Source of the DNA: Bacteroidaceae bacterium
GTDB taxonomy: Bacteria; Bacteroidota; Bacteroidia; Bacteroidales; Barnesiellaceae_A
Assembly (NCBI GenBank): GCA_017561285.1
Contig: JAFZDG010000311.1
Location: 1 to 13,398, forward strand
DNA: 13,398 nucleotides
Reading direction: 5' to 3'
Numbering within the stretch: position 1 is the stretch's first letter; every line of letters starts with the position of its first letter. Positions 1 through 8,064 of this stretch are shown piece by piece. The notes under the pieces are model-generated. The model had not been told where the DNA came from and made no database searches. It saw only the letters and a list, made by a program, of their open reading frames with translations. The position numbers and the translations under genes are program-made.

Positions 1-14
1 AATATTCAAGTAAA

Positions 15-48
15 CTTGATAATATTTCGAGTGATTGTACTATCTTTG
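15..48 (+). promoter_or_regulatory. Candidate promoter of clpPX (Bacteroidota -33/-7 type)
   Basis: TATCTTTG at 41-48 fits the Bacteroidota -7 consensus TAnnTTTG exactly. A weak -33 element (CTTG, 15-18) lies 22 nt upstream. Transcription would start near 54-58 and give a leader of about 65 nt before the ATG at 120. The leader is very A/T rich and has no Shine-Dalgarno sequence. The -7 match is seen directly; promoter activity is inferred, and the -33 half is poor. Confidence 0.5.
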
Positions 49-119
49 TATCTATATTGTTATATACTATATATGTATATATGCAATCTGATAGGTGTAA
101 AATAATAATACATTATAAT

Positions 120-794
120 ATGAGTAAGGATTTTAGAGATTTTGCTGTAAAGCATATGGGTATGAATGGATTGGCATTTGATCAATACTCTCAGTTTGTC
201 AATAATAGTTATCTTTCGCCCTCGATTATGGAGGAGCGTCAGTTGAATGTTACTCAAATGGATGTCTTCTCACGTTTGATGATGGATCGTATCATCTTCT
301 TGGGTACACCCATCGATGACTATACAGCCAATGTGATACAAGCCCAATTGCTATATCTCGATAGTGCCGATCCCGGCAAAGATATTTCTATCTATATCAA
401 CAGTCCCGGTGGCTCGGTATATGCCGGATTGGGTATTTACGACACAATGCAATACATCGGATGCGATATATCGACTATATGTACCGGTATGGCTGCATCT
501 ATGGCCGCTGTGTTGCTCGTAGCCGGAGAGAAAGGCAAACGTTATGCTCTCAAACACTCGCGAGTGATGATACACCAACCTATGGGTGGCGCTCAAGGTC
601 AGGCATCGGATATTGAGATTACAGCACGTGAAATTCAGAAACTCAAAAAAGAACTCTATACCATCATCGCCGATCATTCGGGCAACGACTATGAGAAGGT
701 ATGGAATGACTCTGATCGCGACTATTGGATGACTGCACAAGAGGCGTGTGAGTATGGTATGATAGATAGAGTGCTTATAAGAGAGAAAAAGTAA
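120..794 (+). CDS. clpP: ATP-dependent Clp protease proteolytic subunit ClpP
   Basis: Serine peptidase (family S14) that forms the two-ring, 14-subunit chamber degrading proteins unfolded by ClpX in the cytoplasm. The 224-aa product carries the catalytic triad Ser127 (in GMAASMA), His152 (in RVMIHQP) and Asp201 (in SDRDYW). The spacings of 25 and 49 residues are identical to those of E. coli ClpP. YINSPGGSVYAG (92-103) supplies the oxyanion strand region. I chose the ATG at 120. The frame stays open to a TTG at 57, but that codon would lie at or before the predicted transcript start and would add 21 residues unlike any ClpP propeptide. The N-terminus MSKDFRDFAVKHMGMNG resembles Bacteroides ClpP. 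clpX follows 3 nt after the stop, so the two are surely co-transcribed and the protease pair is made together. There is no second clpP in the window. Confidence in the identity is very high. Confidence 0.97.
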   Translation: MSKDFRDFAVKHMGMNGLAFDQYSQFVNNSYLSPSIMEERQLNVTQMDVFSRLMMDRIIFLGTPIDDYTANVIQAQLLYLDSADPGKDISIYINSPGGSVYAGLGIYDTMQYIGCDISTICTGMAASMAAVLLVAGEKGKRYALKHSRVMIHQPMGGAQGQASDIEITAREIQKLKKELYTIIADHSGNDYEKVWNDSDRDYWMTAQEACEYGMIDRVLIREKK

Positions 795-797
795 TAT

Positions 798-2063
798 ATG
801 GCCAAAAAAGATGATATAGAAAAATGCTGCTTGTGTGGTAGGGGAGAGTCACCCACTCGTCCGCTACTCACAGGTCGCAGTGGCTCGGTATGTGCCGAGT
901 GTGTTCAGCAGGCATACAACCTGTGCAAAGATGCCGGATTTGTTGCCGATGCCAATAGCAAAAATAAAAAAGCAATAACCGATAAATGGGCTATTGACTA
1001 TGAATCATTGCCTCGTCCTACCGAAATAAAAAACTTCCTTGATCAATATGTCATTGGTCAGGACGATGCCAAACGCTATCTGTCGGTAGCTGTGTATAAT
1101 CACTACAAGCGTTTGTTGCAACCCGCTGCAACGGTTGGAAAGGATGATGTCGAGATTGAAAAATCGAATATTATACTTGTAGGTCGCACCGGTACGGGTA
1201 AGACACTTTTGGCTCGTACCATAGCCAAGATGCTCAAAGTTCCCTTTGCCATTGTCGATGCAACCGTACTTACAGAGGCCGGTTATGTGGGAGAGGATGT
1301 CGAGAGCCTTCTTGTGCGATTGTTGCAAGCAACCGATTATGATGTGGCAGCCGCTGAACGTGGTATAGTATTTATCGATGAGATAGATAAGATAGCACGC
1401 AAGGGCGACAATCCCTCCATTACGCGCGATGTAAGCGGTGAAGGTGTGCAACAGGGCTTGCTCAAGTTGCTCGAAGGATCGGTAGTGAATGTGCCACCAC
1501 AAGGCGGTCGCAAACACCCCGAGCAAAAAATGATTTCGATAGATACCAAGAATATATTATTTATATGTGGTGGCGCATTTGAAGGCATAGAGCGTAAGAT
1601 TGCTATGCGCCTCAACACCCATGTGGTGGGTTATAATAATGATGCCAAAGACTTGGTAGATCGTGAAAATCTATTGCAATATATCGCTCCTCAAGATTTA
1701 CGCTCATTTGGCCTTATACCCGAGATTATAGGCCGCTTGCCCATACTCACACACCTTGAGCCTCTTGATAGAGCCGCATTGCGCCGCATTCTTACAGAGC
1801 CTCGCAACTCTATTATTCGCCAGTATCAAAAACTTTTTGCCATTGATGGCATTGAGTTGACCTTTGACGATGAGGTGCTCGACTATGTGGTAGATACAGC
1901 CGTAGAGTACAAACTTGGAGCAAGAGGATTGCGCTCTATCGTAGAATCGATCATGATCGATGCTATGTATGAAATGCCCGCATCGAAGGTTAAAAAGTTG
2001 CATATTACCCGCGAATATGCAGCCGAAAAGTTTGAAAGAACAAGCAGATTGAAAATTTCCTAA
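798..2063 (+). CDS. clpX: ATP-dependent Clp protease ATP-binding subunit ClpX
   Basis: Hexameric AAA+ unfoldase that recognises tagged or damaged proteins and threads them into ClpP. The 421-aa protein has every landmark. The N-terminal zinc-binding domain has Cys10, Cys13, Cys32 and Cys35 (same 3-19-3 spacing as E. coli). Walker A GRTGTGKT is at 129-136, pore-1 loop GYVG at 162-165, Walker B VFIDEIDK at 191-198, pore-2 loop RKH at 238-240 and the sensor-2 GARGLR at 374-379. The ClpP-docking loop, IGF in E. coli, reads VGY here (277-279). I recall the same form in other Bacteroidota, so it looks lineage-typical. The C-terminus is short and lacks the tail of the E. coli protein. The start lies 3 nt after clpP; the purine run at 780-790 is the nearest thing to a Shine-Dalgarno sequence in this window. 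The gene is complete with no sign of damage. Confidence 0.97.
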   Translation: MAKKDDIEKCCLCGRGESPTRPLLTGRSGSVCAECVQQAYNLCKDAGFVADANSKNKKAITDKWAIDYESLPRPTEIKNFLDQYVIGQDDAKRYLSVAVYNHYKRLLQPAATVGKDDVEIEKSNIILVGRTGTGKTLLARTIAKMLKVPFAIVDATVLTEAGYVGEDVESLLVRLLQATDYDVAAAERGIVFIDEIDKIARKGDNPSITRDVSGEGVQQGLLKLLEGSVVNVPPQGGRKHPEQKMISIDTKNILFICGGAFEGIERKIAMRLNTHVVGYNNDAKDLVDRENLLQYIAPQDLRSFGLIPEIIGRLPILTHLEPLDRAALRRILTEPRNSIIRQYQKLFAIDGIELTFDDEVLDYVVDTAVEYKLGARGLRSIVESIMIDAMYEMPASKVKKLHITREYAAEKFERTSRLKIS

Positions 2064-2081
2064 AATTTTTTGGTAAAAAAC

Positions 2082-2113
2082 TTGGTAGAGTTCGTAGGTT
2101 ATTTATAAATTTG
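2082..2113 (+). promoter_or_regulatory. Candidate promoter of recQ
   Basis: In the 103-nt gap after clpX, TAAATTTG at 2106-2113 fits TAnnTTTG exactly. A TTG at 2082-2084 lies 21 nt upstream as a possible -33 element. Transcription would begin near 2120, leaving a leader of about 47 nt. This suggests that recQ and the genes behind it can be transcribed independently of clpPX. The motif is seen; its function is inferred. Confidence 0.5.
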
Positions 2114-2166
2114 TTTTTGGGTAGTAATTCTGCCCATATTTTAGGTATCATCACAAATACTACATT

Positions 2167-4347
2167 ATGGCAACAAAGAATAAATTGGTCGAAGCGCTGA
2201 AGAAAAACTTCGGGTTCGACACATTCAAAGGTAACCAAGAGGCAATTATCCGCAATCTACTTGATGGCAAAGACACCTTTGTGCTTATGCCCACCGGTGG
2301 AGGCAAATCATTGTGTTACCAGTTGCCCTCACTTATGCTCGATGGTACGGCTATTGTTATATCGCCACTCATTGCACTGATGAAGAATCAGGTGGATGCT
2401 ATGCGCAACTTTAGCGAAGAAGATGGAGTGGCGCACTTTATCAACTCATCGCTCAACAAGGCTGCCATCGACTTGGTAAAATCTGATATACTTTGTGGTA
2501 AAACCAAGTTGCTCTATGTAGCCCCCGAATCGCTTACCAAAGAAGAAAATATAGAGTTTCTAAAGCAAATTAATGTCTCTTTCTACGCTGTCGATGAGGC
2601 GCACTGTATATCGGAGTGGGGCCATGACTTCCGTCCTGAGTATCGTCGCATTCGTCCAATTATCAATGAGATAGGTAACAGACCGGTGATAGCTCTTACG
2701 GCTACAGCAACCCCCAAGGTACAGCACGATATTCAGAAAAACTTGGGAATGACCAATGCGGCTGTCTTTAAGTCATCGTTCAATCGTTCCAACCTCTACT
2801 ATGAAGTGCGTCCTAAAACAGCCAATGTAGATAGAGATATTATCAAATACATCAAGCAGCAAGAAGGAAAATCGGGTATTATATACTGTTTGAGCCGCAA
2901 GAAGGTAGAAGAATTGGCCGAATTGTTGAGCGTGAATGGTATTAAAGTATTGCCATACCATGCAGGTATGGACTCGGTAACTCGTACCGAAAACCAAGAT
3001 GCATTTTTGCTCGAAAAGGTAAATGTGATTGTTGCAACAATAGCCTTCGGTATGGGTATTGACAAACCCGATGTGAGATATGTTATACACTACGATATAC
3101 CCAAAAGCCTTGAAGGGTACTACCAAGAGACCGGTAGAGCCGGTAGAGATGGTGGTGAAGGTCAGTGTATAACGTTCTATGTAAATAAAGACCTACAGAA
3201 ACTTGAGAAATTTATGCAAGGCAAGCCTATTGCCGAGCAAGAGATAGGCAAGCAGTTGTTGATGGAGACTGCTGCATATGCCGAGTCGTCACTATGTCGC
3301 CGTAAACTTCTCTTACACTACTTCGGTGAAGAGTATAAAGAAGAAAATTGCGGTAACTGTGATAATTGTTTAAATCCTAAGAAACAAGTGGAAGCAAAAG
3401 ACCTTTTATGTGCCGTAATAGAAACGGTAATAGCTCTCAAAGAAGAATTTAAGACCGAACATATTATAGATGTTTTAATGGGCAACAAGACCAGCCAAGT
3501 AGCTGCCTATATGCACGACGACTTGGAGGTGTTTGGTTGCGGCCAAGGTGATGACGAAAAGACTTGGAATGCTGTAATACGCCAAGCACTTATAGGCGGA
3601 TATCTTGTCAAAGAGATAGAGAACTATGGTTTGCTGAAGGTTACACCATCCGGACGTAAGTTCCTCGATAAGCCTCAATCGTTTAAGATTGTAAAAGATG
3701 TAGATTTCGAGGAGATTGAGGAAGAGATGCCATTGAAAGGTGGTGCATCGTGTGCGGTAGACCCTGAATTGTTCTCTATTCTTAAAGACTTGCGCAAGAA
3801 AATGGCCAAGCGTCTTGAACTGCCTCCTTACATTATCTTCCAAGACCCCTCACTCGAGGCTATGGCTACAACCTATCCTATCACTATCGAGGAGTTGCAA
3901 AACATACCCGGTGTAGGTGCAGGTAAAGCAAAACGTTATGGAGAAGAGTTTATAAAAGTGATAAAACTCCATGTCGATGAAAATGAGATAGAGCGTCCCG
4001 AAGATTTGCGCGTGCGTACAATTGCCAATAAATCGAAACTTAAAGTATCTATTATCCAGGCAATCGACCGTAAAATAGCCCTCGATGAGCTGGCCGAATC
4101 GAAAGATCTCGATTTCGATGAGCTACTTGATGAAGTGGAGGCAATTGTATATTCGGGTACTAAAATCAATATCGATTACTTCTTGAGCGAGATTATGGAA
4201 GAAGACCATATTGAGGAGATATTTGAATATTTCAAAGAGAGCGAAAGTGATAGCCTCGAAGATGCTATAAATGAGTTTGGTATGGATTATACCGAAGAAG
4301 AGATACGACTGATCCGTATCAAATTCTTGTCGGAAATGGGTAACTAA
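2167..4347 (+). CDS. recQ: ATP-dependent DNA helicase RecQ with extended C-terminus
   Basis: 3'-to-5' superfamily 2 DNA helicase for recombinational repair and stalled forks. In the 726-aa protein the helicase core (about 1-345) has Walker A TGGGKS (43-48), DEAH (143-146) with the RecQ aromatic loop CISEWGHDFRPEY (147-159), ALTATAT (176-182) and motif VI QETGRAGRDG (320-329). Zinc ligands Cys377, Cys395, Cys398 and Cys401 begin the RQC region, whose winged helix follows (about 405-510). An HRDC domain with the helix-hairpin-like PGVGAGKAKRYGEEF lies at about 533-606. Residues from about 607 to 726 go beyond the end of E. coli RecQ (about 610 aa); they are helical and strongly acidic (for example EIMEEDHIEEIFEYFKESES). 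Long RecQ forms of this size are what I expect in Bacteroides, so this is not a private fusion. The ATG at 2167 gives the expected N-terminus. lepA starts 26 nt after the stop, probably in the same transcript. Confidence 0.95.
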   Translation: MATKNKLVEALKKNFGFDTFKGNQEAIIRNLLDGKDTFVLMPTGGGKSLCYQLPSLMLDGTAIVISPLIALMKNQVDAMRNFSEEDGVAHFINSSLNKAAIDLVKSDILCGKTKLLYVAPESLTKEENIEFLKQINVSFYAVDEAHCISEWGHDFRPEYRRIRPIINEIGNRPVIALTATATPKVQHDIQKNLGMTNAAVFKSSFNRSNLYYEVRPKTANVDRDIIKYIKQQEGKSGIIYCLSRKKVEELAELLSVNGIKVLPYHAGMDSVTRTENQDAFLLEKVNVIVATIAFGMGIDKPDVRYVIHYDIPKSLEGYYQETGRAGRDGGEGQCITFYVNKDLQKLEKFMQGKPIAEQEIGKQLLMETAAYAESSLCRRKLLLHYFGEEYKEENCGNCDNCLNPKKQVEAKDLLCAVIETVIALKEEFKTEHIIDVLMGNKTSQVAAYMHDDLEVFGCGQGDDEKTWNAVIRQALIGGYLVKEIENYGLLKVTPSGRKFLDKPQSFKIVKDVDFEEIEEEMPLKGGASCAVDPELFSILKDLRKKMAKRLELPPYIIFQDPSLEAMATTYPITIEELQNIPGVGAGKAKRYGEEFIKVIKLHVDENEIERPEDLRVRTIANKSKLKVSIIQAIDRKIALDELAESKDLDFDELLDEVEAIVYSGTKINIDYFLSEIMEEDHIEEIFEYFKESESDSLEDAINEFGMDYTEEEIRLIRIKFLSEMGN

Positions 4348-4373
4348 GAAAGTTTATACGACATACAATATAT

Positions 4374-6161
4374 ATGAATCATATACGTAATTTTTGCATC
4401 ATTGCACACATAGACCATGGTAAGAGTACTCTTGCCGACCGTTTGCTTGAATATACCAATACCGTAGCCGGAAAGGACTTGCAAAATCAGGTGCTTGATG
4501 ATATGGATTTGGAGAGAGAGCGTGGTATTACAATCAAAAGCCATGCTATACAAATGGAGTATGTGTGTGGTGGCGAAAAATATGTTCTCAACCTTATTGA
4601 CACGCCGGGACACGTTGACTTCTCGTATGAGGTGTCGCGTTCTATTGCAGCCTGTGAGGGCGCACTACTCATTGTCGATGCATCGCAAGGTATTCAGGCT
4701 CAAACAATTTCAAATCTTTATATGGCCATTGAGAACGATTTGGAAATCATTCCGGTGGTCAATAAAGTGGACTTGGACAGTGCAATGCCCGAGGAGGTTG
4801 AAGATCAAATTATAGAATTATTGGGCTGTAGCCGCGATGAGATAATACGTGCCAGTGGTAAGACCGGTATTGGTGTAGAGGATATTCTCAACGCTATAGT
4901 AGAGCGAATCCCTGCTCCCAAAGGCGATGTGAATGCGCCATTGCAATGTCTTATCTTCGACTCGGTATTCAATCCGTTCAGAGGTATTATTGCATACTTT
5001 AAGATATGTAACGGAACGATTCGCAAAGGCGATATGGTGAAGTTTGTGGCTACCGGTAAGGAGTATGATGCCGATGAAATAGGTGTGTTGAAGCTCGATA
5101 TGGTTCCACGTGCAAGTTTGAGTGCCGGTGATGTAGGCTACATTATATCGGGCATTAAAACCTCTAAGGAGGTAAAAGTGGGCGATACCATCACGCATGT
5201 GCAACGTCCTTGCGATGCTGCCATCGATGGCTTTGAAGAGGTGAAGCCTATGGTGTTTGCCGGTGTATATCCTATTGATGCAGAGGATTTTGAAAATCTT
5301 CGCGCCTCGCTCGAAAAACTTCAACTCAACGATGCCTCACTCACTTTCCAACCCGAGTCTTCGGCTGCATTGGGATTTGGTTTCCGTTGCGGATTCTTGG
5401 GCTTGTTGCATATGGAGATTGTGCAAGAGCGTCTCGATAGAGAGTTTGATATGGACGTAATCACTACAGTGCCCAACGTATCGTATATGGTATATGATAA
5501 GAAAGGCAATAAGAGTGAGGTACACAATCCATCGGGATTGCCCGATATTACAATGATAGACCATATCGAAGAGCCATACATACGTGCATCGGTCATTACG
5601 GCTACCGACTATATTGGCCCCATTATGTCGCTTTGCTTGGGCAAGCGTGGAGAACTTATCAAGCAAGAGTATATATCGGGCAATCGTGTTGAGTTGATTT
5701 ATGATATGCCTTTGGGTGAGATTGTGATAGACTTCTATGACAAACTCAAGTCGATATCGAAGGGTTATGCCTCGTTCGACTATCACATACACGACTTCCG
5801 CGAAAGTAAATTGGTAAAACTCGATATCCTTCTCAATGGAGAGAGTGTTGATGCCTTGTCAACCCTTACGCACGTAGATAATGCAGTGACTTTTGGTCGC
5901 CGTATGTGTGAAAAGTTGAAGGAGTTGATACCTCGTCAGCAATTTGATATTGCTATTCAAGCAGCCATTGGTGCCAAGATTATTGCTCGCGAAACGATAA
6001 AGGCTGTTCGCAAGGATGTTACCGCCAAGTGTTATGGTGGTGATATAAGCCGTAAACGCAAACTATTGGAGAAACAAAAGAAAGGTAAGAAGCGTATGAA
6101 GCAGATAGGTACTGTAGAGGTGCCTCAAAAAGCGTTCCTTGCCGTAATGAAGTTGGATTAA
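4374..6161 (+). CDS. lepA: Elongation factor 4, translational GTPase LepA
   Basis: Ribosome-dependent GTPase implicated in ribosome biogenesis and in rescuing or back-translocating stalled ribosomes. The 595-aa length is close to that of E. coli LepA (599). G1 is AHIDHGKS (11-18), G2 RGITIKS (50-56), G3 DTPGHVDF (76-83) with the catalytic His80, and G4 NKVDL (130-134). Domain II (about 190-280) and two EF-G-like domains follow. The C-terminal domain unique to LepA ends the protein, with the conserved lysine-rich segment CYGGDISRKRKLLEKQKKG and the VPQKAFLAVMK terminus. The absence of EF-G domain IV and the presence of this C-terminal domain separate it from EF-G, TypA and TetM. It is packed between recQ (26 nt) and the purM-type gene (19 nt), with no room for a separate promoter other than inside the neighbours. 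Confidence 0.97.
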   Translation: MNHIRNFCIIAHIDHGKSTLADRLLEYTNTVAGKDLQNQVLDDMDLERERGITIKSHAIQMEYVCGGEKYVLNLIDTPGHVDFSYEVSRSIAACEGALLIVDASQGIQAQTISNLYMAIENDLEIIPVVNKVDLDSAMPEEVEDQIIELLGCSRDEIIRASGKTGIGVEDILNAIVERIPAPKGDVNAPLQCLIFDSVFNPFRGIIAYFKICNGTIRKGDMVKFVATGKEYDADEIGVLKLDMVPRASLSAGDVGYIISGIKTSKEVKVGDTITHVQRPCDAAIDGFEEVKPMVFAGVYPIDAEDFENLRASLEKLQLNDASLTFQPESSAALGFGFRCGFLGLLHMEIVQERLDREFDMDVITTVPNVSYMVYDKKGNKSEVHNPSGLPDITMIDHIEEPYIRASVITATDYIGPIMSLCLGKRGELIKQEYISGNRVELIYDMPLGEIVIDFYDKLKSISKGYASFDYHIHDFRESKLVKLDILLNGESVDALSTLTHVDNAVTFGRRMCEKLKELIPRQQFDIAIQAAIGAKIIARETIKAVRKDVTAKCYGGDISRKRKLLEKQKKGKKRMKQIGTVEVPQKAFLAVMKLD

Positions 6162-6180
6162 AAAATATACACATAATAAT

Positions 6181-7347
6181 ATGAGCGATCAACGTTACAA
6201 CTTGCGTGGTGTGTCGGCATCGAAAGAAGATGTGCACAACGCCATAAAGAATATAGACAAAGGTCTGTATCCTCGTGCTTTCTGCAAAATCATACCCGAT
6301 ATATTGGGTGGTGATGAAGAGTATTGCAACATCATGCATGCCGATGGTGCAGGTACCAAATCGTCATTAGCCTATATGTATTGGCGTGAGACCGGTGATT
6401 TGTCGGTATGGAAAGGTATAGCACAAGATGCACTCATTATGAATATTGACGACCTTTTGTGTGTGGGTGCAACCGATAATATTTTGGTCTCTTCTACCAT
6501 TGGTCGCAACAAGCTACTCGTGCCCGGAGAGGTAATATCGGCCATTATCAATGGCACAGAAGAGTTGCTGTCGGAATTGCGTGAGATGGGTGTAAATGCC
6601 TATGCAACCGGTGGCGAAACAGCCGATGTGGGCGATTTGGTGCGTACTATTATTGTAGATAGTACTGTAACCTGCCGTATGCGCCGTAGTGACGTGATAG
6701 ATAATGCTAATATTGCTGCAGGCGATGTGATTGTAGGTATGGCTTCGTACGGTAAGGCCAACTATGAGAAAGAGTATAATGGCGGTATGGGTAGTAACGG
6801 ATTGACATCGGCACGCCACGATGTATTTGCCAAGTACTTGTCTCAAAAGTATCCCGAAAGCTACGATAATGCAGTACCCGATGAGTTGGTATATTCGGGT
6901 GGTTTGAAACTGACCGATGCAGTTGAAGGTGTTGATATTGATGCCGGTAAATTGGTGCTTTCGCCCACACGTACGTACGCACCTGTTATCAAGAAATTGC
7001 TCGATGCGATGCGTCCTCGTGTGCATGGTATGGTACACTGCTCGGGTGGTGCTCAAACCAAAGTTATGCACTTCGTTGAGAATAAGCGTGTCATCAAAGA
7101 TAATTTATTCCCCATTCCTCCTCTGTTCCGCACCATACAAGAGCAATCGGGTACCGACTGGAAAGAGATGTACAAGGTATTCAATATGGGCCATCGTATG
7201 GAGGTGTATGTGTCGCCCGAAGATGCAGCACAAGTCATAGAGATAGCTCAAAGCTTTGGTATCGATGCTCAAATTGTAGGTCGTGTAGAAGAGTGCGATC
7301 ACAATGAGCTTATTATCGAGTCTGAGAAGGGCCGTTTTGTTTATTGA
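6181..7347 (+). CDS. purM: PurM-type phosphoribosylformylglycinamidine cyclo-ligase (AIR synthase), Bacteroidota form
   Basis: Likely catalyses the fifth step of purine synthesis, ATP-dependent closure of FGAM to aminoimidazole ribonucleotide. The 388-aa protein aligns by eye with E. coli PurM over its length. The matching segments are HADGAGTK (53-60), NIDDLLCVGA (88-97) for NDLVVQGA, TGGETADVGD (143-152) for the GGETAEMPG loop, GSNGLTSAR (204-212), LSPTRTYAPVIKKLL (260-274), VHGMVHCSGG (281-290) and EMYKVFNMGHRM (329-340). It is about 40 residues longer than E. coli PurM and diverged. About a dozen extra residues precede GSNG (around 191-203), the N-terminal region is different, and TGGG of the E. 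coli enzyme reads CSGG. Other members of this fold (PurL, SelD, ThiL, HypE) fit less well because the PurM-specific APTR and EMYRTFN segments are kept. No second purM is visible, so true substrate identity is inferred. It is co-transcribed with lepA and udk by spacing. Confidence 0.82.
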   Translation: MSDQRYNLRGVSASKEDVHNAIKNIDKGLYPRAFCKIIPDILGGDEEYCNIMHADGAGTKSSLAYMYWRETGDLSVWKGIAQDALIMNIDDLLCVGATDNILVSSTIGRNKLLVPGEVISAIINGTEELLSELREMGVNAYATGGETADVGDLVRTIIVDSTVTCRMRRSDVIDNANIAAGDVIVGMASYGKANYEKEYNGGMGSNGLTSARHDVFAKYLSQKYPESYDNAVPDELVYSGGLKLTDAVEGVDIDAGKLVLSPTRTYAPVIKKLLDAMRPRVHGMVHCSGGAQTKVMHFVENKRVIKDNLFPIPPLFRTIQEQSGTDWKEMYKVFNMGHRMEVYVSPEDAAQVIEIAQSFGIDAQIVGRVEECDHNELIIESEKGRFVY

Positions 7348-7369
7348 TAAATATTAGCATTAGCACCTT

Positions 7370-7981
7370 ATGATAGTAATAGGAATAGCTGGCGGAACCG
7401 GATCGGGTAAAACTACTGTCGTGCGTAAGATAGTAGAGAGTTTCTGTGATGGCGAAGTCGCTGTCATACCGCAAGACTCGTACTACCGCGATAGCAGCCA
7501 TTTGCCTTTGGAAGAGAGGCTTAAACTTAACTTTGATGAGCCGGCAGCTATTGAGTGGGAACTGCTTGTGGAGCAACTCAAACAACTCAAAGCCGGTAAG
7601 GCAATTGAGCAACCTACCTATTCCTACCTTACTTGCACTCGTCAACCCGAGACGATACACGTTGAGCCACAAGAGATTATCATTGTAGAAGGCATCCTCA
7701 TATTGTGCGATGAACAGTTGCGCAATATGCTCGATGTGAAAATATTTGTGGATGCCGATAGCGATGAGCGACTCATTCGTGTTATCAATCGCGATATTAT
7801 TGAGCGCGGTCGTACGGTTGAGATGGTTATAGACCGCTATGAGAAGGTGTTGAGACCTATGCACTTGCAGCATATTGAGCCTACCAAGCGTTATGCCGAT
7901 TTGATAATACCTCAAGGTGGTCATAACAAGGTGGCTATAGATATGATGAAAGACTATATTTCGCACAAGATAAGACGATAG
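7370..7981 (+). CDS. udk: Uridine kinase (uridine/cytidine salvage)
   Basis: Phosphorylates uridine and cytidine to UMP and CMP with ATP or GTP, in pyrimidine salvage. The 203-aa protein is of normal length (E. coli Udk 213 aa). The P-loop GGTGSGKT is at 8-15. PQDSYYRD follows strand 2 and carries the catalytic acid region, and NFDEPAAIEW corresponds to NFDHPNALD. YSYLTCTR matches the nucleoside-binding YSYVEHTR, IIIVEGILIL is the Walker-B-like strand, and RDIIERGR is the lid. The end, HIEPTKRYADLIIPQGGHNKVAID, is diagnostic of the family in segments of fewer than 20 residues. The start ATG lies 22 nt after the purM stop and there is no Shine-Dalgarno sequence. Phosphoribulokinase and pantothenate kinase share the fold but lack these signatures. 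The long open frame on the opposite strand here (to about 8161) is a shadow. Confidence 0.95.
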   Translation: MIVIGIAGGTGSGKTTVVRKIVESFCDGEVAVIPQDSYYRDSSHLPLEERLKLNFDEPAAIEWELLVEQLKQLKAGKAIEQPTYSYLTCTRQPETIHVEPQEIIIVEGILILCDEQLRNMLDVKIFVDADSDERLIRVINRDIIERGRTVEMVIDRYEKVLRPMHLQHIEPTKRYADLIIPQGGHNKVAIDMMKDYISHKIRR

Positions 7982-8013
7982 TTGACCGGATGCGACATAA
8001 TAGATAGAGTATT

Positions 8014-8045
8014 GAGGAGTGCGAAAGTATATTTCGTAGCTCCTC
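8014..8045 (+). promoter_or_regulatory. Stem-loop in the udk-mltF gap, just before the mltF start
   Basis: GAGGAG (8014-8019) pairs with CTCCTC (8040-8045) and CGAAA (8022-8026) with TTTCG (8032-8036). A 2-by-3 internal loop separates the two helices and GTATA (8027-8031) forms the terminal loop. The hairpin ends 19 nt before the mltF ATG and is followed by GATTTTG, which has only a short T-run. It could be a leaky terminator or a translation-controlling hairpin. The pairing is seen; the role is inferred. Confidence 0.45.
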
Positions 8046-8064
8046 GATTTTGTATATAGTATAT

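Noticed and set aside
61..81. TATATAC/GTATATA inverted repeat in the clpP leader
   Set aside because: Only A/T-rich pairing with a 7-nt TATATAT loop in an already A/T-rich leader; expected by chance.
57..119. In-frame extension of ClpP starting at a TTG codon
   Set aside because: It would coincide with the predicted transcription start, uses a weak codon, and adds residues unlike ClpP. The ATG at 120 gives the expected N-terminus.
2052..2071. AAAATTT/AAATTTT hairpin overlapping the clpX stop codon, as a terminator
   Set aside because: The stem has no G or C pair and would be very unstable; too weak to call.
6928..6948. GVDIDAG in the PurM-like protein, identical to the N-terminal signature of E. 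coli PurM
   Set aside because: It occurs near residue 250, in front of the SPTR segment, not at the N-terminus, so the match is in the wrong place and is probably chance.
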